The notes beneath the pieces are model-generated. The model made no database searches. It was not told the origin of the DNA and saw only the letters and a program-made list of their open reading frames with translations. A program made the position numbers and the translations under genes. From Cyanobium sp. CACIAM 14 (GTDB lineage Bacteria; Cyanobacteriota; Cyanobacteriia; PCC-6307; Cyanobiaceae), in the NCBI GenBank assembly GCA_000708525.1, contig JMRP01000001.1, positions 248,001 through 312,000 on the forward strand: a stretch of 64,000 nucleotides of DNA, in the 5' to 3' direction. Numbering within the stretch: position 1 is the first letter of the stretch; the number at the start of each line of letters is the position of its first letter. Shown here piece after piece: positions 57,538 to 64,000 of this stretch.

Positions 57538-57896
57538 GGGTTGGCGATCGGTGGAATCTCCGTGCCGGGCAGGGTCAGGCCCAGTTCCCTGAACAGCCTG
57601 CTGGCCTCCGAGCGGGGCAGCAGGCCCTTCTGGACGCAGCGCCTGAGGCTGGCGAGGGTCATGTCGTCCTGGACCCGCCGCAGCCGGGCGAGCACCGCCG
57701 GGGGCTGGTCGGTGTAGGGCAGCAGGCCGGAGCGGTAGGCGGCGCCGATGGCCTCCGGCCTGCAGGCCTGGGGATCGGAATCGAAGTGGCGGATCCGCGG
57801 CGCCGGGGGATCGGGACGGTCCGGCGGCTCCGCCCGGCCGCTGAGCGGCACCAGGACGCTGGCCAGTCCGAGCAGGAGGCGGAGAGGGCGAGTCAC
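57492..57896 (-). CDS. Small exported protein downstream of sir
   Basis: A 134-residue protein from GTG 57896, which overlaps the sir stop (GTGA). The start (TRPLRLLLGLASVLVPLSGRA) is a signal peptide with an AxA-like site. The mature part has HFDSDPQACRPEAIGAAYRS, DDMTLASLRRCVQKGLLPRS and two Cys. The last ~20 residues are Pro/Ala-rich and overlap the VanX-like gene. No family recognised. Likely periplasmic or lumenal; co-translated with sir by position. Confidence 0.65.
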   Translation of the reverse strand: MTRPLRLLLGLASVLVPLSGRAEPPDRPDPPAPRIRHFDSDPQACRPEAIGAAYRSGLLPYTDQPPAVLARLRRVQDDMTLASLRRCVQKGLLPRSEASRLFRELGLTLPGTEIPPIANPQAPPPAATAPSTRP

Positions 57897-59662
57897 GGAG
57901 AGGGCAGGAGCTGGGACACCTGATCGGGACCGATGGCCTCGATGAAATCGCCGAAGCGGCTGCGCTTGGCTCCCGTGTCCCGCCAGGCCGTCAGCAGGGG
58001 TTCCAGGGTGGTTTCCAGGTCCGCCAGCGCCACCTTCTCCAGATAGGGCCTTGCCAGGCGCGTCAGGCCGTGGCTGCCGCCGAGCCACAGCTGGTAGGTG
58101 TCCACGCCACTGCCCACCAGACCGATCTCGGCCATGTAGGGACGGGCGCAGCCGTTCGGACAGCCCGTCATCCGCACCAGGATGGGACGGGTGATCTCCA
58201 GCCTCTCCAGCAGCGCCTCGAGGCGCTCCACCACTGTGGGGAAGATCCGCTCCGCCTCGGTGATCGCCAGACCGCAGAGCGGCAGGGCCGGACAGGCCAG
58301 GCCGTGACGGGCCAGGAGAGAGGGTGCTTCCGGAGATGTGATCCCGAGAGCCGCCAGGCCCTCGCGCACGGAGGCGCGCTGGGCGGTGCCGATGTTGCAC
58401 AGCAGTAGATCCTGATTGGGGGTCAGGCGCACCTCGAGCTGGTAGGTCTCCACCAGGCGGCGCAGGCCTTGCTTGAGATCACCCCTGAGGCGGCCGCAGA
58501 GCACGGGAAGGCCCACGAACCAGAGGCCGGGGGACTGGCGGTGCCAGCCCAGGTAGTCCGTCAGGACGGAGGGAGGTTCGCGGCGGAGTCCCTTGATCGG
58601 ATGCGGGAAGTAGCGCGCCAGCTCGGCGCGGAACCAGTCGACGCCCCGGTCATGCAGGAGGTACTTCATACGGGCGTGACGACGCTGCTGCCGGTCGCCG
58701 TGGTCCCGCTGCAGGGCGACGATGGCCTGCACCAGCTCCAGCACCTGGCCGGCGGCCACATAGCCGAGGGGATCGGCCGTGCGGGCGAAGGTCTCCTCCT
58801 TGTTGTGGGTGCGCCCCATGCCGCCGCCCACGTACACGTTGCAGCCCTGCGGCCGGCCGGAGGGGTCGGTGAACAGCACCAGGCCGATGTCCTGGGTGAG
58901 CAGGTCGACGGAGTTGTCGCCGGGGACGGTGACGGCGACCTTGAACTTGCGCGGCAGGTAGGTGCCGCCGTAGAGGGGTTCGGCCGCATCGCCGCTGAAC
59001 ACCGCTCCGTTCTCCTGGAGCTCGCGGGCCTTCTTCACGGGTCCTCGGGGCTTGATGCGGTAGCTGAGGTCCCCGTCCACCCAGAGGTCGAGGTACGACC
59101 CCTCCGCCGCCTGGGGCGTGAGCAGATCCGCGATCCGGTCCGCCAGCAGCCGGGCCTCCGGATAGCCGTCCCGCTCGAAGGGCGCCGCGGGAGCCATCAC
59201 GTTCCTGTTGATGTCGCCGCAGGCCGCCAGGGTGGAGCCCAGGGCACGCACGATGCCTCCGATCACCTCCTTGAGATCCGCCTTGGCCACCCCGTGCATC
59301 TGAAAGGCCTGCCGGGTGGTGATCCGCAGGGTGCCGTTGCCCAGCCGGTCGGCCAGGGCATCGATGGCCAGATACAGGGGAGCGGGAACGCGACCGCCGG
59401 GATTGCGCAGCCGCAGCATCATCTGCCAGTCCTTTTCCGCTCCTTTGCGGCGCTTGTCCCGGTCGTCCTGCTGATAGCTCCCGTGGAACTTGAGGATCTG
59501 GACGGCGGGTTCGGAGAAGCTGGGCAGATCGTTGTCCAGTTCGGCTGCCAGAGGGTCATGCAGGTGGCCGCTGCCCGCCTTGAGCGCCTCCTGCCTGGTG
59601 GGGGCGCTGGCGGGGGGAGCCGATGGGAGCGACGTGCTGTCGGCGACCGTCGTCGAGGACAT
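57893..59662 (-). CDS. sir: Ferredoxin-sulfite reductase
   Basis: A 589-residue siroheme/[4Fe-4S] reductase. Two ferrodoxin-like/siroheme repeats are present (LRITTRQAFQMHGV and PLYGGTYLPRKFKVAV). The cluster Cys are in CPALPLCGLAITEAER and MTGCPNGCARPYMAE. It reduces sulfite to sulfide with electrons from ferredoxin for cysteine synthesis. ATG 59662 chosen; an open extension to 59785 runs over the glyS start and is not conserved. Divergent from glyS with 115 bp between starts. Confidence 0.94.
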   Translation of the reverse strand: MSSTTVADSTSLPSAPPASAPTRQEALKAGSGHLHDPLAAELDNDLPSFSEPAVQILKFHGSYQQDDRDKRRKGAEKDWQMMLRLRNPGGRVPAPLYLAIDALADRLGNGTLRITTRQAFQMHGVAKADLKEVIGGIVRALGSTLAACGDINRNVMAPAAPFERDGYPEARLLADRIADLLTPQAAEGSYLDLWVDGDLSYRIKPRGPVKKARELQENGAVFSGDAAEPLYGGTYLPRKFKVAVTVPGDNSVDLLTQDIGLVLFTDPSGRPQGCNVYVGGGMGRTHNKEETFARTADPLGYVAAGQVLELVQAIVALQRDHGDRQQRRHARMKYLLHDRGVDWFRAELARYFPHPIKGLRREPPSVLTDYLGWHRQSPGLWFVGLPVLCGRLRGDLKQGLRRLVETYQLEVRLTPNQDLLLCNIGTAQRASVREGLAALGITSPEAPSLLARHGLACPALPLCGLAITEAERIFPTVVERLEALLERLEITRPILVRMTGCPNGCARPYMAEIGLVGSGVDTYQLWLGGSHGLTRLARPYLEKVALADLETTLEPLLTAWRDTGAKRSRFGDFIEAIGPDQVSQLLPSP

Positions 59663-59777
59663 CGGCAGGCGCACCGGTGAGGGAGGGATGAAGCTAGCGA
59701 ACGGCAAGTCTTCCCCCGTGGACTCTGCTGGGCAGCACCTGTCTTTGCATACAGTCGCCTCCTGCCCGAACCGCCGC

Positions 59778-61943
59778 ATGGCCACCTTTCTGCTGGAGAT
59801 CGGAACCGAGGAATTGCCGGCCGATTTCGTGCGTCTGGCCCTGCCCCAATTGGAAGCGGTGGTGGCGAGGGATCTGCAGGAGGCCCGTCTGGGCTGGGAT
59901 CAGGTGGCAGCCAGCGGCACCCCCCGCCGCCTGGCGGTGACCGTGACCGGCCTCCCCGGGCGCCAGGAGGATCTGGTGGAGGAGCGCAAGGGGCCGCCCG
60001 CCCAGCAGGCCTTCCGGGACGGACAGCCGACGGCGGCCGCCATCGGGTTCGCCCGGCGCTGCGGCTGCGGTCCGGACCAGCTCCAGGTCCGGGACACGGA
60101 CAAGGGCCCCTTCGTCTTCGCACGCACCACCGAGCCTGGGCGGGCCACCGCCGAGGTACTGGCCGAGCGCATCCCCGAGTGGATCCGCTCGCTCCAGGGG
60201 CGTCGCTTCATGCGCTGGGGCCATGGCGAGGCCCGCTTCAGCCGACCCGTGCGCTGGCTGGTGGCTCTGCTGGACGCTCAGGTGGTGCCGACCCTGCTGG
60301 CCGACATGGATCCACCGCTGGCCAGTGACCGATTCAGCCGCGGGCACAGGCTCCATGCCGGCATGGTGGAGCTCCCCTGCGCCGATCGCTACGCCGCCAC
60401 CCTGGCCGCCGCGGATGTGCAGGTCGACCGGCTGGAGCGGGGGGCCATGATCCGCCGGGCTCTGGAGGTGGCGGCGGCGCGGGCGGGTGGGGTCCTGGAT
60501 CTGCCCGGGACCCTGTTCGATGAACTGGTTGACCTGGTGGAGTCCCCGCGGCTGATCGAGGGTGCCATCGAGGCCTCCTTCCTCGCCCTGCCGCCGGAGG
60601 TTCTCAGCACCGTCATGCGCTCCCACCAGCGCTATGTGCCCCTGCGGGCTGCCGCGGCGGCCGCCGATCCCCTGGCCCTGACCGCCGACGGCGTGCTCCT
60701 GCCCCGGTTCCTGTGCATCGCCAACGGTCTGCCGGAGGCGAGCGACACCATCCGGCGCGGTAACGAGCGGGTGCTGCGGGCGCGGCTGGCGGATGCGACC
60801 TTCTTCCTGGCCGCCGATCGTCGCCAGAGCAGTGCCGAGCGGATGGAGGCCCTCGAGCGGGTCACCTTCGCCGAGGGGCTCGGCAGCCTGGCTGACCGGA
60901 GCCGGCGCCTTGCCTGGATCACCGACCGGCTCTGCAGCAGCCTGGCGGTCGCCGAGGAGACCGCCGCCGCCGCCCGTCGAGCGGCGCCGCTCTGCAAGCA
61001 CGATCTGGTGAGCCAGATGGTGGGTGAGTTCCCCGAGCTGCAGGGGGTGATGGGGGCCAAGTACCTGCTGGCCGAGGGAGAGTCCCGTGACGTGGCCCTG
61101 GCGGTGCTGGAGCACTACCAGCCCCGAGGCGCCGGCGATGCCCTGCCGGTGTCCGAGGCGGGGGCGCTGCTGGCCCTGGCCGAACGTCTGGAGCTGCTGC
61201 TAAGCATCTTCGCCCGGGGCGAGCGTCCCAGCGGCTCCTCCGACCCCTACGCCCTGCGCCGTGCCGGCAACGGGCTCCTGCAGATCCTCTGGGATCGGGG
61301 CTGGTCGCTGGATCTGGTGGATCTGCTGGCCCAGGCGGCGGCGCACTGGCAACGGCTGCTGGAGCCCCTGGCGGTGCGACCTCAGGCCCTCGCCTCCGAT
61401 CTGCTGGAGTTCCTGCGCCAGCGACTCGCCAGTCTGCTGGAGGAGGACGCCTTCGCAGCCGACCTGGTGCAGGCGGTGGCCGGCGACGGGGTGCCGCTGG
61501 AGCGCGTGCTGCGGGATCCGGCCGATGCCAGGGCCCGGGCCGAACTGCTGCGGCGCCTGCGTCAGGAGGAACGCCTGCCCCTGGTGCAGGCCGTGGTGCA
61601 GCGGGCCTCCCGGCTGGCCGAGCATGCCGATCTGGAGCTTGACGTGGTGGTACCGGACGGTGTGGTGGATCCGGCCCTGTTCCGCTCCCCCAGCGAGGCC
61701 GCCGTGCTCGGGGTGCTCGAGCGGCTCGCGGCCCATGCCGCCGCCAGCGGCAGCGACCGCTACGAACCGCTCGCCCGCCAGTTGGGGGAGAGCGGCGAGA
61801 CCCTCGCCGCCTTCTTCGACGGAGCCGACAGCGTGATGGTGATGTGCGACGAACCGGAGGTGCGACGCAACCGCCTGAGGCTGCTGGCGGTCCTGCGCAA
61901 TCAGGCTGCCGTCCTGGCGGACTTCAGTCCGCTGGGGGGCTGA
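59778..61943 (+). CDS. glyS: Glycyl-tRNA synthetase beta subunit
   Basis: A 721-residue protein starting ATFLLEIGTEELPADFVR. It shows the GlyS pattern: RRLAVTVTGLP, RFSRPVRWLVALLD, VMRSHQRYVPL, RVLRARLADATFFLAADR and SSDPYALRRAGNGLLQIL, with a C-terminal anticodon-binding region. With GlyQ (not in the window) it forms the alpha2beta2 GlyRS. The frame is open to 59490, but 59778 gives the conserved start. Confidence 0.97.
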   Translation: MATFLLEIGTEELPADFVRLALPQLEAVVARDLQEARLGWDQVAASGTPRRLAVTVTGLPGRQEDLVEERKGPPAQQAFRDGQPTAAAIGFARRCGCGPDQLQVRDTDKGPFVFARTTEPGRATAEVLAERIPEWIRSLQGRRFMRWGHGEARFSRPVRWLVALLDAQVVPTLLADMDPPLASDRFSRGHRLHAGMVELPCADRYAATLAAADVQVDRLERGAMIRRALEVAAARAGGVLDLPGTLFDELVDLVESPRLIEGAIEASFLALPPEVLSTVMRSHQRYVPLRAAAAAADPLALTADGVLLPRFLCIANGLPEASDTIRRGNERVLRARLADATFFLAADRRQSSAERMEALERVTFAEGLGSLADRSRRLAWITDRLCSSLAVAEETAAAARRAAPLCKHDLVSQMVGEFPELQGVMGAKYLLAEGESRDVALAVLEHYQPRGAGDALPVSEAGALLALAERLELLLSIFARGERPSGSSDPYALRRAGNGLLQILWDRGWSLDLVDLLAQAAAHWQRLLEPLAVRPQALASDLLEFLRQRLASLLEEDAFAADLVQAVAGDGVPLERVLRDPADARARAELLRRLRQEERLPLVQAVVQRASRLAEHADLELDVVVPDGVVDPALFRSPSEAAVLGVLERLAAHAAASGSDRYEPLARQLGESGETLAAFFDGADSVMVMCDEPEVRRNRLRLLAVLRNQAAVLADFSPLGG

Positions 61944-62070
61944 GGCCGTCCAGCCGCCACAGGTTCAGCGGCGCTGCAGATCTCCAAAGCCGGCGCGGCT
62001 CAGGGGCTATGGAGTCCGGTGCAACTTCCCGTCAGAGTCGTGCCGACGTCACCCCGGGCAAGTATGGACG

Positions 62071-62110
62071 CATAAAATACATTGACTCTGCTAATGTAAG
62101 TATCACGAAC
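62071..62110 (+). promoter_or_regulatory. AT-rich putative promoter of the CNNM gene
   Basis: cataaaatacattgactctg begins an AT-rich island directly upstream of the hydrophobic start of the CNNM gene. TAAAAT at 62073-62078 could be a -10 element; TTGACT at 62082-62087 has no matching -10 at proper spacing. The contrast with the ~70% GC surroundings is the main support. Confidence 0.35.
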
Positions 62111-62146
62111 TCCTGGCAGCAGGCGCTGCAATCGCTGACGTTATCG

Positions 62147-63460
62147 ATGGTTCTCGAGGCTCTGTTCATTGTGCTGTTGATTCTTTTCAACGGCGTGTTC
62201 TCCTGTGCGGAGCTGGCGATGATGTCGGCCAGTCAGCTGCGGCTCGAGCACCGGGCAGACGCCGGGGATGCCAAGGCGGGAAAGGCGCTCAGGCTGATCC
62301 GCTCGCCCAATGACTTTCTTTCAACAGTCCAGATCGGCATCACATTGATCGGTATTCTCAGCGGTGCCCTGGGCGGGGCGACGGTGGCCCGCTCGCTGCA
62401 ATCGGTCCTCGAGGCACTGCCGCCGCTGCGTCCCGTGGCGGAACCCCTGTCCCTGGGGATCGTGGTCACGCTGATCACCTATCTGTCGCTGGTTCTCGGC
62501 GAACTGGTGCCGAAACGCATCGCCCTCAATGATCCGGAGCGGATCGCCTGTCTGGTGGCGCCTGGCATGCGCAGCCTGTCGCGCTGGATGGCGCCGCTGG
62601 CCCGCCTCCTCGGTTCCTCCACCGACCGCCTGCTCAGTCTGATGGGCATCGGTGACATCCCGGAGCCCACCATCAGCGAGGAGGAGATCAAGACCCTGCT
62701 GCGGCGCGGCACCGAGTCGGGGGTGTTCGCGGAGGAGGAGCACGCCATGGTGCAGCGGGTGTTCCGCCTGGCCGACCGGTCGGTGCGGGCGATCATGACG
62801 CCGCGCACGGAGATCTGCTGGCTGGATCTCTCCGAACCCACGCAGAACCAGCTCGAGAGGGTGATGAAGGTGAACCATTCCCTGTTCCCGGTGGCGCGCG
62901 ACAGCCTTGATCACTGCGTGGGTGTGGTCCGTGGCCGCAGCCTCCTGGCGGCCCAGCTCTCCGGTGCGCCCGTGGATGTGTCGGCTCTGCTCATGCCCCC
63001 CCTCTACGTGGGAGAAAGCACCCGGGTGCTGACGGTGATCGAGCAGTTCCGCACCTCCGGCATCCACATCGCCCTGGTCACCGACGAATTCGGAGGCATC
63101 GAGGGGCTGGTGACCCTGAACGACATGATGGAGGCGATCGTGGGCGAACTCCCCTCCGCGCGGGACAGGGAGGATCCGATGATCATCCGCAGGGAGGATG
63201 GCTCCTGGCTGCTCGATGGCGCCCTCGACATCGCCGACTTCAAGGACCTCGTCGACAAGCGGCAACTGCCCGATGAAGTGCAGGCCGGCTATCAGACCCT
63301 GGGAGGCTTCGTGATGCACCACCTGGAGCGTATCCCCAGGGCAGGCGATCATTTCGACTGGGAAGATCTCCGGATCGAGGTGGTCGACATGGACGGCAAA
63401 CGGGTCGACAAGCTGCTGATCAATCGTCTGCCGCCAGCCCCTGAGCCCGGGCTTCGCTGA
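62147..63460 (+). CDS. CNNM/HlyC-CorC family membrane protein with CBS domains
   Basis: About 437 residues. An N-terminal DUF21 membrane domain has four helices (VLEALFIVLLILFNGVFSCAE, then ALGGATVARSL, VVTLITYLSLVLGELVPKRIAL). A CBS pair (VRAIMTPRTEICWLDL; DVSALLMPPLYVGESTRVL) follows, then a CorC/HlyC C-terminal domain (WLLDGALDIADFKDLV). Related proteins export Mg2+ or Na+ or resist metal stress. ATG 62147 gives the usual family length; ATG 62009 in frame would add 46 residues encoded by the AT-rich leader. It stands between glyS and chlP. Confidence 0.9.
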   Translation: MVLEALFIVLLILFNGVFSCAELAMMSASQLRLEHRADAGDAKAGKALRLIRSPNDFLSTVQIGITLIGILSGALGGATVARSLQSVLEALPPLRPVAEPLSLGIVVTLITYLSLVLGELVPKRIALNDPERIACLVAPGMRSLSRWMAPLARLLGSSTDRLLSLMGIGDIPEPTISEEEIKTLLRRGTESGVFAEEEHAMVQRVFRLADRSVRAIMTPRTEICWLDLSEPTQNQLERVMKVNHSLFPVARDSLDHCVGVVRGRSLLAAQLSGAPVDVSALLMPPLYVGESTRVLTVIEQFRTSGIHIALVTDEFGGIEGLVTLNDMMEAIVGELPSARDREDPMIIRREDGSWLLDGALDIADFKDLVDKRQLPDEVQAGYQTLGGFVMHHLERIPRAGDHFDWEDLRIEVVDMDGKRVDKLLINRLPPAPEPGLR

Positions 63461-63519
63461 GCCTGGGTTTCACGCGGCTCGGGCAGGGAGCAGCGGAGGT
63501 TCGATCGGTCCCCAGCCGT

Positions 63520-64000
63520 TCACTTGGCGGCAAGGGCCGGCTCGCGTTGGGAGTCCTGTCCCGCCTCGGGATCCGGGCTGGACGCCGGCCGGCCTTCCGC
63601 CGGTTTCATCGCCGAGCGTGGGGCGACCGCCGCCATCAGGGCTTCGGCCTCCTCGGAGGTGCGCACCGCACTGGGGACGGGCTTGTAGCCGGCGGGGGCC
63701 AGGGCCTGACCCCGCAGGACCGCCGCCAGCGTGAGAACCGTCAGCTTGATCTGCTGCCACGGGTTCATCGGCACCACCCGTTTGTAGAGGTAGCTGTCGA
63801 ATGTGAGACGCTGCACGTCCTTGTCGTCGCACATCTCGACGAAGGCTTCCCGCGCCGCATCGTTGCTGTAAAAGATGTTCTGCAGCAGTTCCAGCACCTT
63901 GTAGGTGGCCCCGTACTTGCGGTCCCACTTGCGGATGTACACCTTCAGATCCTTTTCGCTCGGGATGCGCCGACCAGAATCGCTGGCGGCAACGATCTCC
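63520..64000 (-). CDS. chlP: Geranylgeranyl reductase C-terminal part, 5' end outside window
   Basis: The frame is open from the window edge: 160 codons ending at 63520. EIVAASDSGRRIPSEKDLKV is followed by YIRKWDRKYGATYKVLELLQ, REAFVEMCDDKDVQRLTFDS and YLYKRVVPMNPWQQIKL. These are the C-terminal signatures of ChlP, which reduces geranylgeranyl groups to phytyl for chlorophyll and tocopherol. The last ~40 residues (PASSPDPEAGQDSQ) are a Pro/Ser/Ala-rich tail beyond the usual KPVPSAVR end. Convergent with the CNNM gene. Confidence 0.93.
   Translation of the reverse strand, partial: EIVAASDSGRRIPSEKDLKVYIRKWDRKYGATYKVLELLQNIFYSNDAAREAFVEMCDDKDVQRLTFDSYLYKRVVPMNPWQQIKLTVLTLAAVLRGQALAPAGYKPVPSAVRTSEEAEALMAAVAPRSAMKPAEGRPASSPDPEAGQDSQREPALAAK

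Noticed and set aside
59663-59785. N-terminal extension of sulfite reductase
   Set aside because: It would run over the glyS start on the other strand and adds non-conserved residues; ATG 59662 fits the family.
61944-62008. tRNA-like segment with a ggttca stretch after glyS
   Set aside because: No acceptor stem or anticodon arm can be built around it.

Overview
The window is a gene-dense, very GC-rich stretch of a cyanobacterial chromosome. The gene content (allophycocyanin beta-18, PcyA, Psb28, PAM68, GUN4, ChlP, SipA, DUF1816), the compact layout with many 4-bp start/stop overlaps, and the neighbour order resemble alpha-cyanobacteria of the Synechococcus/Cyanobium group, most likely a high-GC Cyanobium-like lineage. 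That assignment is inferred from gene content and composition, not from a marker-gene comparison. I see no rRNA, tRNA, CRISPR array, insertion sequence or prophage.

Layout. 1-7.0 kb: 5'-truncated rlmB-type rRNA methyltransferase with a long Arg/Gly-rich N-terminus, a DUF1816 protein, gatA, dnaE (uninterrupted at the split-intein site). 6.9-8.9 kb: minus-strand ruvA-rpsO-PAM68 run and a divergent lipoprotein. 8.9-9.4 kb: the only long stretch without a confident gene. 9.4-12.6 kb: convergent LuxR-type response regulator and multi-PAS histidine kinase, plus a ribbon-helix-helix protein. 12.7-22.6 kb: DMT permease, dnaG, a GAF-GGDEF protein with altered GGDEF motif, umuDC, a lumenal pentapeptide protein, a PAS-GGDEF-EAL protein, DUF2721, UPF0102. 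22.7-29.1 kb: small secreted protein, rsmA, ispE, DUF3082, a 31-residue membrane ORF, pdhB, secD, secF and a 74-residue membrane protein. 29.1-31.6 kb: psb28 with two tandem AI-2E-type permeases. 31.7-38.8 kb: GUN4, a solo HATPase, small proteins, a degenerate glutamine-synthetase-like protein, apcF, a class V aminotransferase, tadA and a PLP decarboxylase. 38.8-46.7 kb (mostly minus): bioY-lspA-FHA/PBP1-GTPase cluster, sipA, two M16 peptidase subunits. 46.8-50.3 kb: pcyA and devBCA, with a clear GC dip in devC. 50.4-64 kb: small basic protein, GT2, rpsB-tsf, a conserved unknown, recG, VanX-like dipeptidase, sir, glyS, a CNNM/HlyC-type protein and the 3' end of chlP.

Functional themes are photosynthesis assembly and pigment supply (psb28, PAM68, apcF, pcyA, chlP, gun4, sipA), replication and repair (dnaE, dnaG, ruvA, recG, umuDC), translation (rpsO, rpsB, tsf, gatA, glyS, tadA, rsmA, rlmB) and envelope or export (secDF, lspA, PBP1, devBCA, VanX-like).

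The most unusual item is the 443-residue glutamine-synthetase homologue at 33602-34933. It keeps the cyanobacterial GlnA scaffold but has lost several catalytic and metal-binding residues. It lies divergent to apcF and close to an aminotransferase that I remember as a glnA neighbour in related genomes. It looks like a GS pseudoenzyme and possible regulator.
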